Shown one piece after another: positions 39,040 to 47,972 of a stretch of 50,799 bases of DNA. How positions within the stretch are numbered: position 1 is the stretch's first letter; the number at the start of each line of letters is the position of its first letter. Origin of the DNA: a virus; IMG/VR virus record IMGVR_UViG_3300045997_000034, positions 1 to 50,799 of that record. One strand, 5' to 3'. Position numbers and translations under genes: made by a program. The notes beneath the pieces are model-generated. The model worked only from the letters and a program-made list of their open reading frames with translations. It had not been told where the DNA came from and ran no database searches.

Positions 39040-41049
39040 TCAGGCAGGCCGCTTGAAGAACCAGCTGTCCACGTGGTCGTCGTTGGTGGAGAAGTAGTAG
39101 CCAGCCGCCGGAGTGGCGTTGACCGTGGTAGAAGCGCCGGCCGCCAGAGCGGTCTGAGCACCAGCGGTCAGAGTGGTACCCGCGGCGTTCTTGTAGACAA
39201 CACCGGTCTGCGCCGGGATGGTCACAACGCCGGTGGCCGACACGAAGGTCGGGTCATTCGGGACAACCAGAACGTTGGTCGAAAGGGTCTTACGGATCAC
39301 CAGAGCGGACTTCACCTTCACCAGGGCGCCGGAGAGCCGGGTCTCGATGAGGTACTTCTGCTGGTTGTAGTCGATGTCGAAGTCGTCGAACATCGACACC
39401 TCGCCACCCTTGTCCGTACCCACGTTGAAGTCGGACAGGTTGACGATGATACCGATCAGGTCGGTGCTGTCGTTCATCGGCTCAACCGTGATGATCCGGT
39501 CGACACCCAGAGCCGCAGCCACATCGGCGTTGGTCGGGTAGAGACGCCGGCCCTGAGTGTCCTTGGCCTGCTTGAACTTGTTCAGAGTCCGGATCGTGGT
39601 GTAGAAGTCCGGCGTACCGGTCCCCTTGTAGTACTCCATCCCATCCATGACCAGGTCGATGACCTCATCGTAGGTCGAGTTGGCATCGTCGATGTTCGCC
39701 GTGATGGTGGTGGCGTACAGCTCGTTGTCGTTCGCGATCGAGCGGATACCGATACCATCCGCGGCGCCGATCGGGTCCTTGATCTTGTCCGGGTCGGAAA
39801 CGCTCCGGCCGTCGCCGATCAGGATGGCCCGAGCAACCTCCTCCTCGAGCATCATGCGCATTTCCTGCTTGAGCCACGCGATAACGTCGAAGCCGGTGAT
39901 GTCCAGAACGTCGTCCCGGTCCAGCTTCTGCTTCTTGTAGACCGTGGTGGGCGAGGTGACTCGCTTGCTGACGCCGAACCACTCCTCGACCTTCATGCTG
40001 CCCTTGACGTAACCCTTTGCACGAGCCTCGTCAAGGGTCAGGTCAGCCACGATGCTCTTCACCCGAGAGAACGGGCTGTGGCTGGTCTGCGCCAGAACCT
40101 GGGCAACCCACTCGGTCCGACGCTTGTTGAACTCCGGACGGTCGTTCAGGGTCTGCGCGTCCGGGAACAGCAGATCGATGTTGGTGATGCCGTGCTGCAG
40201 AGCGTAGGACTCCACAGCGTCACGCAGAGAACCGCCACGGATGGCGCTCTGGATAACGCCCTTGACGTCATCCTCAGACATGGCGTGACGCAGCTCGCCG
40301 CCGGCCGTCTGCTTCGGAGCGGTCTTGCTGTTGGTCTCGAAAACGTTCAACTGCGTGCCTTCTTCCTGGTGAGCGAGGTTGTCCTCGGCGTCTTTTGAAT
40401 CTTCAGACATGCTGGATTGTGCCACCGAGGGCGTGGCGGCCTCAAGAGCCTGGCCGATCATGTAGGTCACGACCCGCTTCTCGTCTTCGGTGAGGTCGTC
40501 GTAAACCTCTTTGATGGTGCGATCCTGAAGTGCGTGCTCAATTTCTGGATCGAATTCGTCCTCTTCGGGCTCTTCCACCTCAGAATGTTCAAGCGGAAGA
40601 CCGGTGTAAATGACGGCTTCATCCTCGAGAACCTCAGGATCGAAACCTTCCCCATGGGCCACACGAACGAAGTCGATGAGTGCACCCTTGTTGGCGCCAG
40701 AAAGAACGAGACTGACCTCTCGGATCATTCCGTGCAGAACGCTCTTGGACTTCTCCACAAGCTGATTCGCGTAGATAGACATCGCAGTGATGTCCTCGTG
40801 CTGAACCATTGCCTTTGCCGACTGACCAGCAGACGTCTTGTTGAAGAAACCATAAGCGTAAACGCCATCGGGACGGGCTTCGAGGACTGCGTGACCGAGA
40901 ACATTCTCGACCTTGTCGTGCACGTGCTGCCACACGAGTGGGACCTTCATCCCATCCATGTGCTGGAAGGCCTGAGGCGTGATGGTTCGACCATCAGTGC
41001 ACTTCAGCCCAGCCTTGGTGGCGTAGCCGCTGAAATCCGCTGCTTCCAT
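39040..41049 (-). CDS. Fused prohead protease and major capsid protein
   Basis: 669 residues. Residues 1-140 are an HK97-type U35 protease: YATKAG, PLVWQHVHD with the catalytic His, ITAMSIYANQL with a Ser, and VSLVLSGANKGALIDF. An acidic scaffold-like linker (EDEFDPEIEHALQDRT) runs to about 260. The rest is the capsid protein (SLRDAVESYALQHGI, EEEVARAILIGDGR, then the ALGVDRIITVEPMN region). The last 70 residues (NDPTFVSATGVVTIP, TGVVYKNAAG, PAAGYYF) are the add-on domain also on the tail tube. Self-cleavage should release protease and linker. Codons strongly GC-biased. Confidence 0.92.
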   Translation of the reverse strand: MEAADFSGYATKAGLKCTDGRTITPQAFQHMDGMKVPLVWQHVHDKVENVLGHAVLEARPDGVYAYGFFNKTSAGQSAKAMVQHEDITAMSIYANQLVEKSKSVLHGMIREVSLVLSGANKGALIDFVRVAHGEGFDPEVLEDEAVIYTGLPLEHSEVEEPEEDEFDPEIEHALQDRTIKEVYDDLTEDEKRVVTYMIGQALEAATPSVAQSSMSEDSKDAEDNLAHQEEGTQLNVFETNSKTAPKQTAGGELRHAMSEDDVKGVIQSAIRGGSLRDAVESYALQHGITNIDLLFPDAQTLNDRPEFNKRRTEWVAQVLAQTSHSPFSRVKSIVADLTLDEARAKGYVKGSMKVEEWFGVSKRVTSPTTVYKKQKLDRDDVLDITGFDVIAWLKQEMRMMLEEEVARAILIGDGRSVSDPDKIKDPIGAADGIGIRSIANDNELYATTITANIDDANSTYDEVIDLVMDGMEYYKGTGTPDFYTTIRTLNKFKQAKDTQGRRLYPTNADVAAALGVDRIITVEPMNDSTDLIGIIVNLSDFNVGTDKGGEVSMFDDFDIDYNQQKYLIETRLSGALVKVKSALVIRKTLSTNVLVVPNDPTFVSATGVVTIPAQTGVVYKNAAGTTLTAGAQTALAAGASTTVNATPAAGYYFSTNDDHVDSWFFKRPA

Positions 41050-41069
41050 TTTGACCGTTTCCTACCTTT

Positions 41070-41624
41070 CTACTTTTGGGTTGGGCTGCTTGACTTGACC
41101 GCAGTCTTCGACTTGCTTGACGACGCGTTAGCAACAGCTTTGGCACGAAGTTTGGCAATTCGTTTCTCCATCGTTGCAATCTTCGCCGTTAGATCTTTGG
41201 CTTGCGTAGATAGAGACGTTGGTTTGGCATCGTTCTTATGCGCCTTTGCGTACTTTTCCGCAGATTTCTTAGCCGCTGCTTCTTGCTTTGCGGTTTTCTT
41301 CTCCGGTTTAGCTGCACTAGACGTTGCGTCAGAAAGTTTAGATGCCGCGCTCTTTGACGTGCCGCCACTTCGAGCTTGTGCTGCCTTTACAAGCTGCTCA
41401 ACAACCTTCTTCAAAGCATCGAGGCGAGCCTTTAGCGCATTGACTTTTGCCTCTAGAGCTTTATGTTTGGCTACTTTTGCAGCTTTAGCGGCAGCTCTTT
41501 TTGCTGCGGCAATAGCCGGATCAACTTTCTTTCTACCCTTCAACTTTCGGGTTCGAAGATAGTAAGCCCGGCGTTTAGCGGCGTCGTACTCGTGTTGAAG
41601 AGAAGACTCAGACCCCAAGTTCAT
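41070..41624 (-). CDS. Lys/Ala-rich head-associated protein, 184 aa
   Basis: ATG 41624, five bases after AGGAG, inside the end of the portal gene. The start SSLQHEYDAAKRRAYYLRTR then KLKGRK resembles a short N-terminal motif common on phage head proteins. The rest is Lys/Ala-rich helix (coiled coil near 60-85) and a basic Ser-rich tail. It could be a scaffold or an internal DNA-binding head protein. Confidence 0.65.
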   Translation of the reverse strand: MNLGSESSLQHEYDAAKRRAYYLRTRKLKGRKKVDPAIAAAKRAAAKAAKVAKHKALEAKVNALKARLDALKKVVEQLVKAAQARSGGTSKSAASKLSDATSSAAKPEKKTAKQEAAAKKSAEKYAKAHKNDAKPTSLSTQAKDLTAKIATMEKRIAKLRAKAVANASSSKSKTAVKSSSPTQK

Positions 41625-42987
41625 CAAGACTCCTCATGATCTCATCGATCGTAGAGTTAGCCCCGTCCAGTGCCGATTGAACTGCAGCACTGCCATCATC
41701 TTCCTCCGGATCTTCTTCCGGCAAAGGATCAAGCGACGGATCTTCTGGGTCGGTTTGGTCTGTGGTTGCAGCATCGGCCGGCAAAGGTTCAGCTGGCTGA
41801 GGCATGTTGCTGTTGATAAGTTTGTCAGCCTTCGGGTCCTTAGACGGCTTCCAACCAATAGCAGAACGCATATCGTTAGCCGACGCGATTTCGTTCCGCG
41901 TGAACTTATCTGCAATTTCCGCGATTTGTCCAATAGGAACAAGTTCAAATGGGTCACGGTAATACTTGACAGCCTGTCCCTGAGAGCGGGCTGTTTTAGT
42001 CAAAAATGAGCGAGTCATACCTTCGATGATTGCATTCAAAACCGGTTTAATTGTCCGGTTCATATAGTTCAACATCGCCTGCTCATCCGCGGTACCGTTC
42101 ATGACAGCGTCGGTTAGCCCAAGCTGAGCATACAACATCGCCGTTAAATATTCGACCTGGGTAAGAAGATTGTTCTCTGCGGGACGGTTAAGCTGAGTGA
42201 TCTTTTCCGTGCCATCAGTGTATGCGATACCGTACTTGCTGCCCTTGAGCTGGAACTCAATATCAGTTCGGCGTTGTTCTGCCTGCTGACGTCGAGCTTC
42301 AGACTTGATCACATACGGCAGCTGAATGATCATGTCGAGCTTACCTGAGCTAGATGCCTCATCGACCGAGTCCAACATGTTAAGCTTACGAATAAGCCTC
42401 TGCAAAGTTGAGTTCGGCTGATTCATCACCTCATAAAGAGGATTTTCGACGATCGCTACGTACTTCTTTTCAAGAGTAAGTTCTGTTCGGTACCCGAGCT
42501 CCTGGTTGTAGAGCAACACACGAATATGATTAGGGTACCAAGCTACGATCTCTCCGCATCGCAAAGTCTTGATGTCGAACGATCCAAATTCACTTGGATC
42601 TAGTGTTGTGTCGACAGGAACGATAGCGGCAACGCCTTTGTCAAACAACGTCATAGCTACGTCTTGCCGAAATGCTGTAGCGGCCTGATCTAGATTGGCT
42701 TCTACCGTAAGACAGTTGTGTAGTCCACTTTTGATGTCCTCAACGAACTGTTCGTTATCATCCAACCGAACATGCCGTAGGGGGACTGCAGAAATATCAA
42801 CGCTCAGTCTTGTGTAGATTGACGAGATGATTGATCGCTCATTCGAGTAAACCCGACGAGCTCTATCTGGACGCGGACCATAACTAGCACCAAGTTCTAG
42901 AGGTCGACCGTAACCTTCGTCACGCTCTTGTTCCTCATTGGTGAAAGCGTTCCAAGCATGTCTGATCTTATCTCCGAATTTTGCCAC
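41608..42987 (-). CDS. Portal protein
   Basis: 459 residues, GTG after AAAGGAGG. Position after terminase and sequence (IISSIYTRLSVDISAVPLRH, AIVPVDTTLD, LNMLDSVDEASSSGKLDMII, LYAQLGLTDAVMNGTADEQA, PFELVPIGQIAEIADKFTRN) fit HK97-type portals, the dodecameric ring for DNA entry. The acidic Pro-rich C-terminus is flexible. Confidence 0.9.
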   Translation of the reverse strand: MAKFGDKIRHAWNAFTNEEQERDEGYGRPLELGASYGPRPDRARRVYSNERSIISSIYTRLSVDISAVPLRHVRLDDNEQFVEDIKSGLHNCLTVEANLDQAATAFRQDVAMTLFDKGVAAIVPVDTTLDPSEFGSFDIKTLRCGEIVAWYPNHIRVLLYNQELGYRTELTLEKKYVAIVENPLYEVMNQPNSTLQRLIRKLNMLDSVDEASSSGKLDMIIQLPYVIKSEARRQQAEQRRTDIEFQLKGSKYGIAYTDGTEKITQLNRPAENNLLTQVEYLTAMLYAQLGLTDAVMNGTADEQAMLNYMNRTIKPVLNAIIEGMTRSFLTKTARSQGQAVKYYRDPFELVPIGQIAEIADKFTRNEIASANDMRSAIGWKPSKDPKADKLINSNMPQPAEPLPADAATTDQTDPEDPSLDPLPEEDPEEDDGSAAVQSALDGANSTIDEIMRSLDELGV

Positions 42988-43021
42988 TTCCCACCTCCTT
43001 TCCTGAATATGAACGGGTTGA

Positions 43022-43618
43022 TTACTTTACGCGATACTCCATGGTTGTCAACCCGCCCCAAACAAGATCGGTTGGGTCAATGTCTTCTTCGAGAACTTTA
43101 AACCCCAACTTTTCATAAATATGTCTGGCGTCTGGAGAATTTCCAGGAACTTCGAGAGTTACCTTTTTGTAACCACCGGCTTTTGCTTGGTCTTGAACCG
43201 CACGCATAGCTTCAGTGGCATAACCTTTCCCTCGAGAACCCTTTTTGACGTCAATCCAATTCACATAGAGGTCATCTTCACTTTTTTTGGCAATGATGGC
43301 TTCGCCAAGTTTTTTGCCATCTTTGTCGTGGAGAGTAAGAAAGGCGCCCTTGTTGTACATGTTGGTGTATCTAGTGCTCAAACGAGATAAACCTTTAATC
43401 ATAGCGTTTGGCGGGTTTTTTGATATGACCAACTTGTCGCCACTTGCTGTGGTTCTTTCAATTCGATCTGGTCCAAGACCGACAAGCTTGGGTTTTGATG
43501 AAGTTTCTTTTCGAACGCCCCAATGCATACCCTTGACACCGAAGTGTTCAATCATGGAGTCTAAAGACGGCTTATCGGCATCCAAATATATGCGCTTTGT
43601 TTCGTGATGCGTTGACAT
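43022..43618 (-). CDS. Tagged GNAT acetyltransferase
   Basis: 198 residues, AGGAGG before the ATG. Residues 25-36 read HFGVKGMHWGVR, the head-module tag. Residues about 90-195 are a GNAT fold: LYVNWIDVKKGSRGKGYATE holds the acetyl-CoA pyrophosphate loop (G-S-R-G-K-G), followed by VTLEVPGNSPDARHIYEKLG and FKVLEE. It would acetylate an unknown substrate. Its place between terminase and portal plus the tag suggests an injected or head-bound enzyme. Confidence 0.78.
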   Translation of the reverse strand: MSTHHETKRIYLDADKPSLDSMIEHFGVKGMHWGVRKETSSKPKLVGLGPDRIERTTASGDKLVISKNPPNAMIKGLSRLSTRYTNMYNKGAFLTLHDKDGKKLGEAIIAKKSEDDLYVNWIDVKKGSRGKGYATEAMRAVQDQAKAGGYKKVTLEVPGNSPDARHIYEKLGFKVLEEDIDPTDLVWGGLTTMEYRVK

Positions 43619-43649
43619 TTAACCTCCTCTCCATGATAAAGATATGTTA

Positions 43650-44066
43650 CTACTTGTTGTAGGCCCCGGTTTCCTGCTTGCGTTCGATTCGTCGAGAGTG
43701 TGCCGACGTTACTGCAATTCCCGCTAGAGGAACTGCCGCGCCAACCCCGGTCAAAGCGAATACTCCAAGAATCGCTTTTTCACCACGGGTCAATCGAGCA
43801 GCAGTAACCCGATCCGGATTCTTCAGAAACTCAATTTTCATGTCTGCTAGTTTTTCTTTCCCAGCAGCACGTTCCGGACTTCGACCCTTGGTAGTTCTCA
43901 CCAGGTCGTTTGCTGCCTTGTTGTATTTTGCAGCTTCTTTGTTCACGTTTGCTCTGGCAACTCGAATTTCATCACCGGTAGCTTGCGCTCGAGTCTTACC
44001 CCACTTCATTCCGAGAACGCCGTAGTGGCGCAGCTCTTCCAAAGACGGTTTTTCATCATCGATCAT
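43650..44066 (-). CDS. Tagged head-associated membrane-type protein, 138 aa
   Basis: ATG overlaps the terminase stop (ATGA) with AAGGAGG upstream. PSLEELRHYGVLGMKWGK at 8-24 is the head tag. A charged helix follows, then one hydrophobic segment (ILGVFALTGVGAAVPLAGIA) near the C-terminus. A membrane segment on a head-module protein fits a role in genome entry, but this is inference. Confidence 0.7.
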   Translation of the reverse strand: MIDDEKPSLEELRHYGVLGMKWGKTRAQATGDEIRVARANVNKEAAKYNKAANDLVRTTKGRSPERAAGKEKLADMKIEFLKNPDRVTAARLTRGEKAILGVFALTGVGAAVPLAGIAVTSAHSRRIERKQETGAYNK

Positions 44067-45808
44067 TCAAAAGCCTCCTTGTTAGCTTTGTATGCCACAT
44101 AAGCGTCCATCAGGGCAGAAACGTTGTCGATCTTTTCTTCTTGGCGCTTCTTCAACAGTTTACGGTTGCCATTAGTGTCTTCCAATGTGATTGCGTTTCC
44201 CATGGCAAAGGTCATGAGATCCTGATCAAATATAAGAAGACGTTCTTCGCTGAGTTTCTTGAGCTCTCCAAGAGGCACTGATTCGGTTCGTGCACCCTGA
44301 ATAACTTTCTCTACACCGAATGGACCATTCTCTGCTTCCCATCGAGTTACAAATTCTTTGGCGTTGTATGGGTCAAACCCAAAGGTTCTAACATCATACT
44401 CCGTCGATGCTATGAACGCATCCAAGTCGTCATAGACTTCCATCATGTTAAGAATGTTTCCATCCAGAACATGAAGGCTTCCTTCGGTAATAAACTGTTC
44501 ATACTTCTGTCGCATTGCTCCTGGCAAACGAAGCATTGTCAAAGATGAAATATAGCTTCGAGTCTTAACGCCAAATGAATCGTTACCCAAGGGGAACAAG
44601 AATGTGAATGCACAGAAGTCATCGCCCTGTGAAAGGTCGGCGCCAAGTGAACAAGGCATTCTCCAGAAATCGCGTTTACGATGAGGGAGTGTTTCCTCAT
44701 AAGTGAAGAAGTATGTGTAACCCTCCATAGGGATTCCAAACCTCTTTGCCAAAATATCGTTGCGCGATGCTGGAGCTTTCTCAGCTCGTTCGACGTCCAG
44801 ATGATAGACGTCGTAAGTTACAGTTTTGCCAAGATTTGGATTTGCTTTCAACCATAGTTCTGGATGGTTGATTTCATCAAGTTCATCTAACTTGTAATGC
44901 CAAATAGAAATATGCGGCGCAAGGTAATCACCTTTAAGAATGTCGGAAAGCTCCATCTTAATTGTGTCACCGGAACCGTTTCGAACAGTCCCCTCTGAGC
45001 TGATCGCTACAATCAAATAATCGTCCAGTTTGGACGCACCCTGCTCAATTGCGCCAACTACATCTTCGCGAATATCGCCAGACAACCATTCGTCAACCGT
45101 TGAGATCTTTGGCCGCAGACCCTGAAGTTTGTTAATAGACATGGGCCGAACTTCAAGCATAGATCCAGTCAAAAAGTTTTCGACGCCTTTTTTTGTCGAA
45201 GCTAGTTTGACTCGATTTGCTTTTGACCCGGTTGTGTTTTGCAAAGAACCTTCCGTCAAAAATTTGAACAGAGGTCCTCTAGATCGGGTAATAGAAGTTC
45301 TGATAGGCGACATAACTTCGTCGGCCTGTTTCATTGTTGGCGCAGTACTAATCTGATGGGTTGTTGCTGTGTCGACATTCAAGAAATAATTCTGGATGCA
45401 AGATGCGTACATCGACTTTGCTGCGCCACGAGCCACAATCAAATATTGCTTTGTGGTCAATCGCTTCTTGATTGTCTTGGTCACATACTTTCCCCCGTGA
45501 CCATCTTCTGCTGGCTGATACACACTTCGCTCAACAAAGAAGTACCAGCCAAATATCTGTTCAGCCCAGAGCTTGAACGACGGTAGCAAGTGTAAGTCAC
45601 TACCGTCGGTCAAGGTAAGCTCATTCTCACAGTAAAGAATAAATCCTTCAACTGCAAGATCGTCGTAGTAAATGTTTGGGTTGGCGATGAGCGCATCAAT
45701 GCGATTCATCTCCATTGCAATCTCGCGGTTTACGGGAACACTACCCCGAAGTACAGCTTCGCGAAACTGGCCATAATATGTAGGCGTCGCAGTACATGAC
45801 AGCGCCAT
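44063..45808 (-). CDS. terL: Terminase large subunit
   Basis: 581 residues from ATG 45808 after AGGAGG. ATPase: Walker A-like VARGAAKS, Walker B ISTVDEW. Nuclease: LGADLSQGDDF, FGFDPYNAKEF and KIDNVSALMDAYVAY hold the acidic residues of the RNase-H-like domain. It pumps DNA into the head and cuts it. The packaging-like small protein and HNH are 5 kb upstream, unusually separated by tail-spike and lysis genes. Confidence 0.93.
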   Translation of the reverse strand: MALSCTATPTYYGQFREAVLRGSVPVNREIAMEMNRIDALIANPNIYYDDLAVEGFILYCENELTLTDGSDLHLLPSFKLWAEQIFGWYFFVERSVYQPAEDGHGGKYVTKTIKKRLTTKQYLIVARGAAKSMYASCIQNYFLNVDTATTHQISTAPTMKQADEVMSPIRTSITRSRGPLFKFLTEGSLQNTTGSKANRVKLASTKKGVENFLTGSMLEVRPMSINKLQGLRPKISTVDEWLSGDIREDVVGAIEQGASKLDDYLIVAISSEGTVRNGSGDTIKMELSDILKGDYLAPHISIWHYKLDELDEINHPELWLKANPNLGKTVTYDVYHLDVERAEKAPASRNDILAKRFGIPMEGYTYFFTYEETLPHRKRDFWRMPCSLGADLSQGDDFCAFTFLFPLGNDSFGVKTRSYISSLTMLRLPGAMRQKYEQFITEGSLHVLDGNILNMMEVYDDLDAFIASTEYDVRTFGFDPYNAKEFVTRWEAENGPFGVEKVIQGARTESVPLGELKKLSEERLLIFDQDLMTFAMGNAITLEDTNGNRKLLKKRQEEKIDNVSALMDAYVAYKANKEAFE

Positions 45809-45823
45809 TGCCAACCCTCCTTT

Positions 45824-46675
45824 CTACTTTCCGGATAATGCCTTTGCGACCTTCTTTGCAGCGAAGTCGTTTGCGGCTCTGGTGGTTTGCTGCTTCCCGA
45901 CATTACCAAGAAGATCCACGATGAACTTTGTAGCTGCAGACTTTGGTGTTGGCGCAAGCGTGTTGAACTGTCGTTCCAAATTCATTCGTTCAATTGCCGT
46001 TCGAAGTTCATCATTCGAAAGAGCTTTTGTTCCCGTCTTCTTTCCAGTGGTCTTCAATTCACGACCACGGACAAAATCCGGATGAGGTTCTGGAGCCGGA
46101 GTAGAACCTTCACTCTTACGAACACCCCAGTGCATTCCCTTGACGCCATAGTGCTTCACTGGTTCGCCAAGAGTGATCGCTGTGATGATTCCATTTTTGG
46201 CTTTTGCTACTTTCAACTTTACGTTTTCAGCAGCATGCTTGATGTCTTCAAGAACCAAAGACCAATCGTCCTCGCCATCAAGAATATGAACGCCGAGCCG
46301 CTTTGTTCCGGAGGGATTTGATCCCAATGAATTTGCGTAGGTATTCAATGAATCAACAAAAGCATCCTGTACTTCTTTGTGATACTTCTTTGTGATTGGA
46401 TGATTGTCATTCAAGAACAATCCGGCATCGGCAGCTTTTTTGTATGCTGGCTTAGCATTGATTGAGTCGATTTTATTTGCGTTGAAGTCTTTTGCGCCGG
46501 CGTTGTAAATTTCAAAGAACTTTTGGGTAGTACTCAAGTTCTTCTCAAATTTCTGGTCAAGCTTTTGGAGCTTCTTTACTTTGACCGCTTCGCCTTCATG
46601 ACCCTTGTCATTTCGAACACCCCACTTCATCCCCTTGACACCGAAGTGTTCGAGGACGTCATCGAGTTCAGACAT
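45824..46675 (-). CDS. Head-associated protein with two tags, 283 aa
   Basis: AAGGAGG before the ATG. It carries two copies of the tag: HFGVKGMKWGVR at 10-21 and HYGVKGMHWGVR at 175-186. Between them is a helical and mixed domain (KLDQKFEKNLSTTQKFFEIY, TKRLGVHILDGEDDWSLVLE); after the second comes a helix with LSNDELRTAIERMNLERQFN. It looks like two tagged units fused. Possible scaffold or internal protein. Confidence 0.72.
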   Translation of the reverse strand: MSELDDVLEHFGVKGMKWGVRNDKGHEGEAVKVKKLQKLDQKFEKNLSTTQKFFEIYNAGAKDFNANKIDSINAKPAYKKAADAGLFLNDNHPITKKYHKEVQDAFVDSLNTYANSLGSNPSGTKRLGVHILDGEDDWSLVLEDIKHAAENVKLKVAKAKNGIITAITLGEPVKHYGVKGMHWGVRKSEGSTPAPEPHPDFVRGRELKTTGKKTGTKALSNDELRTAIERMNLERQFNTLAPTPKSAATKFIVDLLGNVGKQQTTRAANDFAAKKVAKALSGK

Positions 46676-46694
46676 AACGCCTCCTTACTTTTGA

Positions 46695-47066
46695 TTAGTA
46701 CGGTGTTGGGGTGATTTCGATCAAAGGGTGTAGTTTTCCTTCTCGGTACGTGTTCAGACGCCATTCGAGTTCCGCAATCTGCTTCTGCATCGCGTCGATG
46801 TGAAACGAAGTAGACGGCGGATCGAACAGCATCCGAACACGCAACCAGATGTACGTCTTGACGGCAGCCAACATTGCGTCATCGCCGATGAAGTCAGCCC
46901 ACACTTCTTCGGCACCCCCGATGGCGAAGCCGTTTTCCGGGCCGATTCCGAGCTGGTTCAGAACCATGAACATCGAATTGATGTGCATAAGGATGTCGAT
47001 GTCGAATCCTTCATCCACCTCGTCGAGGCCCAAAACCTTCTTCACACTATTGAGGATGCTATCCAT
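46695..47066 (-). CDS. gp6-like head-tail connector
   Basis: 123 residues from ATG 47066 after AGGAGGTGAG. ILNSVKKVLGLDEVDEGFDI, DILMHINSMFMVLNQLGIGP, WADFIGDDAMLAAVKTYIWL and VRMLFDPPSTSF fit phage gp6-like connector proteins, the adaptor below the portal. Its place before the terminase is uncommon. Confidence 0.75.
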   Translation of the reverse strand: MDSILNSVKKVLGLDEVDEGFDIDILMHINSMFMVLNQLGIGPENGFAIGGAEEVWADFIGDDAMLAAVKTYIWLRVRMLFDPPSTSFHIDAMQKQIAELEWRLNTYREGKLHPLIEITPTPY

Positions 47067-47085
47067 GTGGTACTCACCTCCTAAA

Positions 47086-47970
47086 TCAGGTGTTGTTGAG
47101 GTTACGCTTTCTCGCTGCGAGGAATGCGTTGTCTGTGCGAGGACCCCATTGACCATCCGGAGTAAGTCCGAACGCCTTCTGGAACTCCTTAACCCAGTTG
47201 ACCAATCCAGTCTGAGTCTTGATTCCCCAGACGCCGTCCGACTTGGTGTCAACCACCAACTGCGCAGACTTCACGTTGACCTTACCCGCAACCTTCTTTG
47301 GGTAACCAACGTGGGCTCTAGCTGCAGCCCTCATGTTTCGAGCAATGGTATCGGTGAGCTTGTCCCACCTGCCATTTTGAGGAGTCTCGAGCAACTTCTG
47401 AAGTTTCTTGACTTCGGTTGGGTTTGGCTTCGGCTTTACCGACGTCGGTGGAACTGACGGCGTCGGAACAACTGGGGCGAGACTTTCCCAAGCAAAGCGG
47501 ATGTAGCCGACGATGTACTTGCCATCTCGCCGCATACGCTGAAGCTTGTTCCCGCTGGTATTACCTTCCAGAACATAGAACGTTCCGTCACCAAGAATCT
47601 TCTCGACGATTCCAGTATGGTCAACGATTCCGACAGAACCCTTACCGCCCTTCCAGTCGTAGTAGACCTGATCTCCAGCCCGCATGCCCTTGGTGCCATA
47701 ATGCCAACTACTAGCGTTGACTCTAGCCTGTGCATCCTGTGCCGCCCAAACGGTGTAAGCTCGAGCCTTCTTCAAGGTCTTTGCTCCACCGGTGTGCATT
47801 GCCCAGGAACCTGTCATCTCACACCAAGGGCCGTCGCCAATCTTTTCAACGTTCTTGTTGTACCACTCCGTGATGAAGTTGTGGTTGCTATTGGCCGGCG
47901 TCTCGCCAGTACCAAGTGCACCACGAAGGCGATCGAGGACTTTGTTGATCGAGCTGGTTACCGACGCCAT
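47086..47970 (-). CDS. Endolysin: CHAP amidase/peptidase with peptidoglycan-binding domain
   Basis: 294 residues. CHAP domain about 30-162 with catalytic C50 (GPWCEMTGSWA), H118 (GIVDHTGIV) and E135-G-N137. The C-terminal 100 residues contain peptidoglycan-binding repeats (DGVWGIKTQ, DGQWGPRTDNAFLAAR). It cuts peptidoglycan cross-links or the amide bond. No signal peptide, so the holin at 27048 must release it. Its site upstream of the head genes is far from the holin; a virion role is not excluded. Confidence 0.88.
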   Translation of the reverse strand: MASVTSSINKVLDRLRGALGTGETPANSNHNFITEWYNKNVEKIGDGPWCEMTGSWAMHTGGAKTLKKARAYTVWAAQDAQARVNASSWHYGTKGMRAGDQVYYDWKGGKGSVGIVDHTGIVEKILGDGTFYVLEGNTSGNKLQRMRRDGKYIVGYIRFAWESLAPVVPTPSVPPTSVKPKPNPTEVKKLQKLLETPQNGRWDKLTDTIARNMRAAARAHVGYPKKVAGKVNVKSAQLVVDTKSDGVWGIKTQTGLVNWVKEFQKAFGLTPDGQWGPRTDNAFLAARKRNLNNT

Positions 47971-47972
47971 GT

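Noticed and set aside
47680-47710. HYGTKGM in the endolysin as another head tag
   Set aside because: This WHYGTKGMRAGDQVYYDW stretch is part of the CHAP domain fold found in many lysins, so the resemblance to the tag is probably chance.
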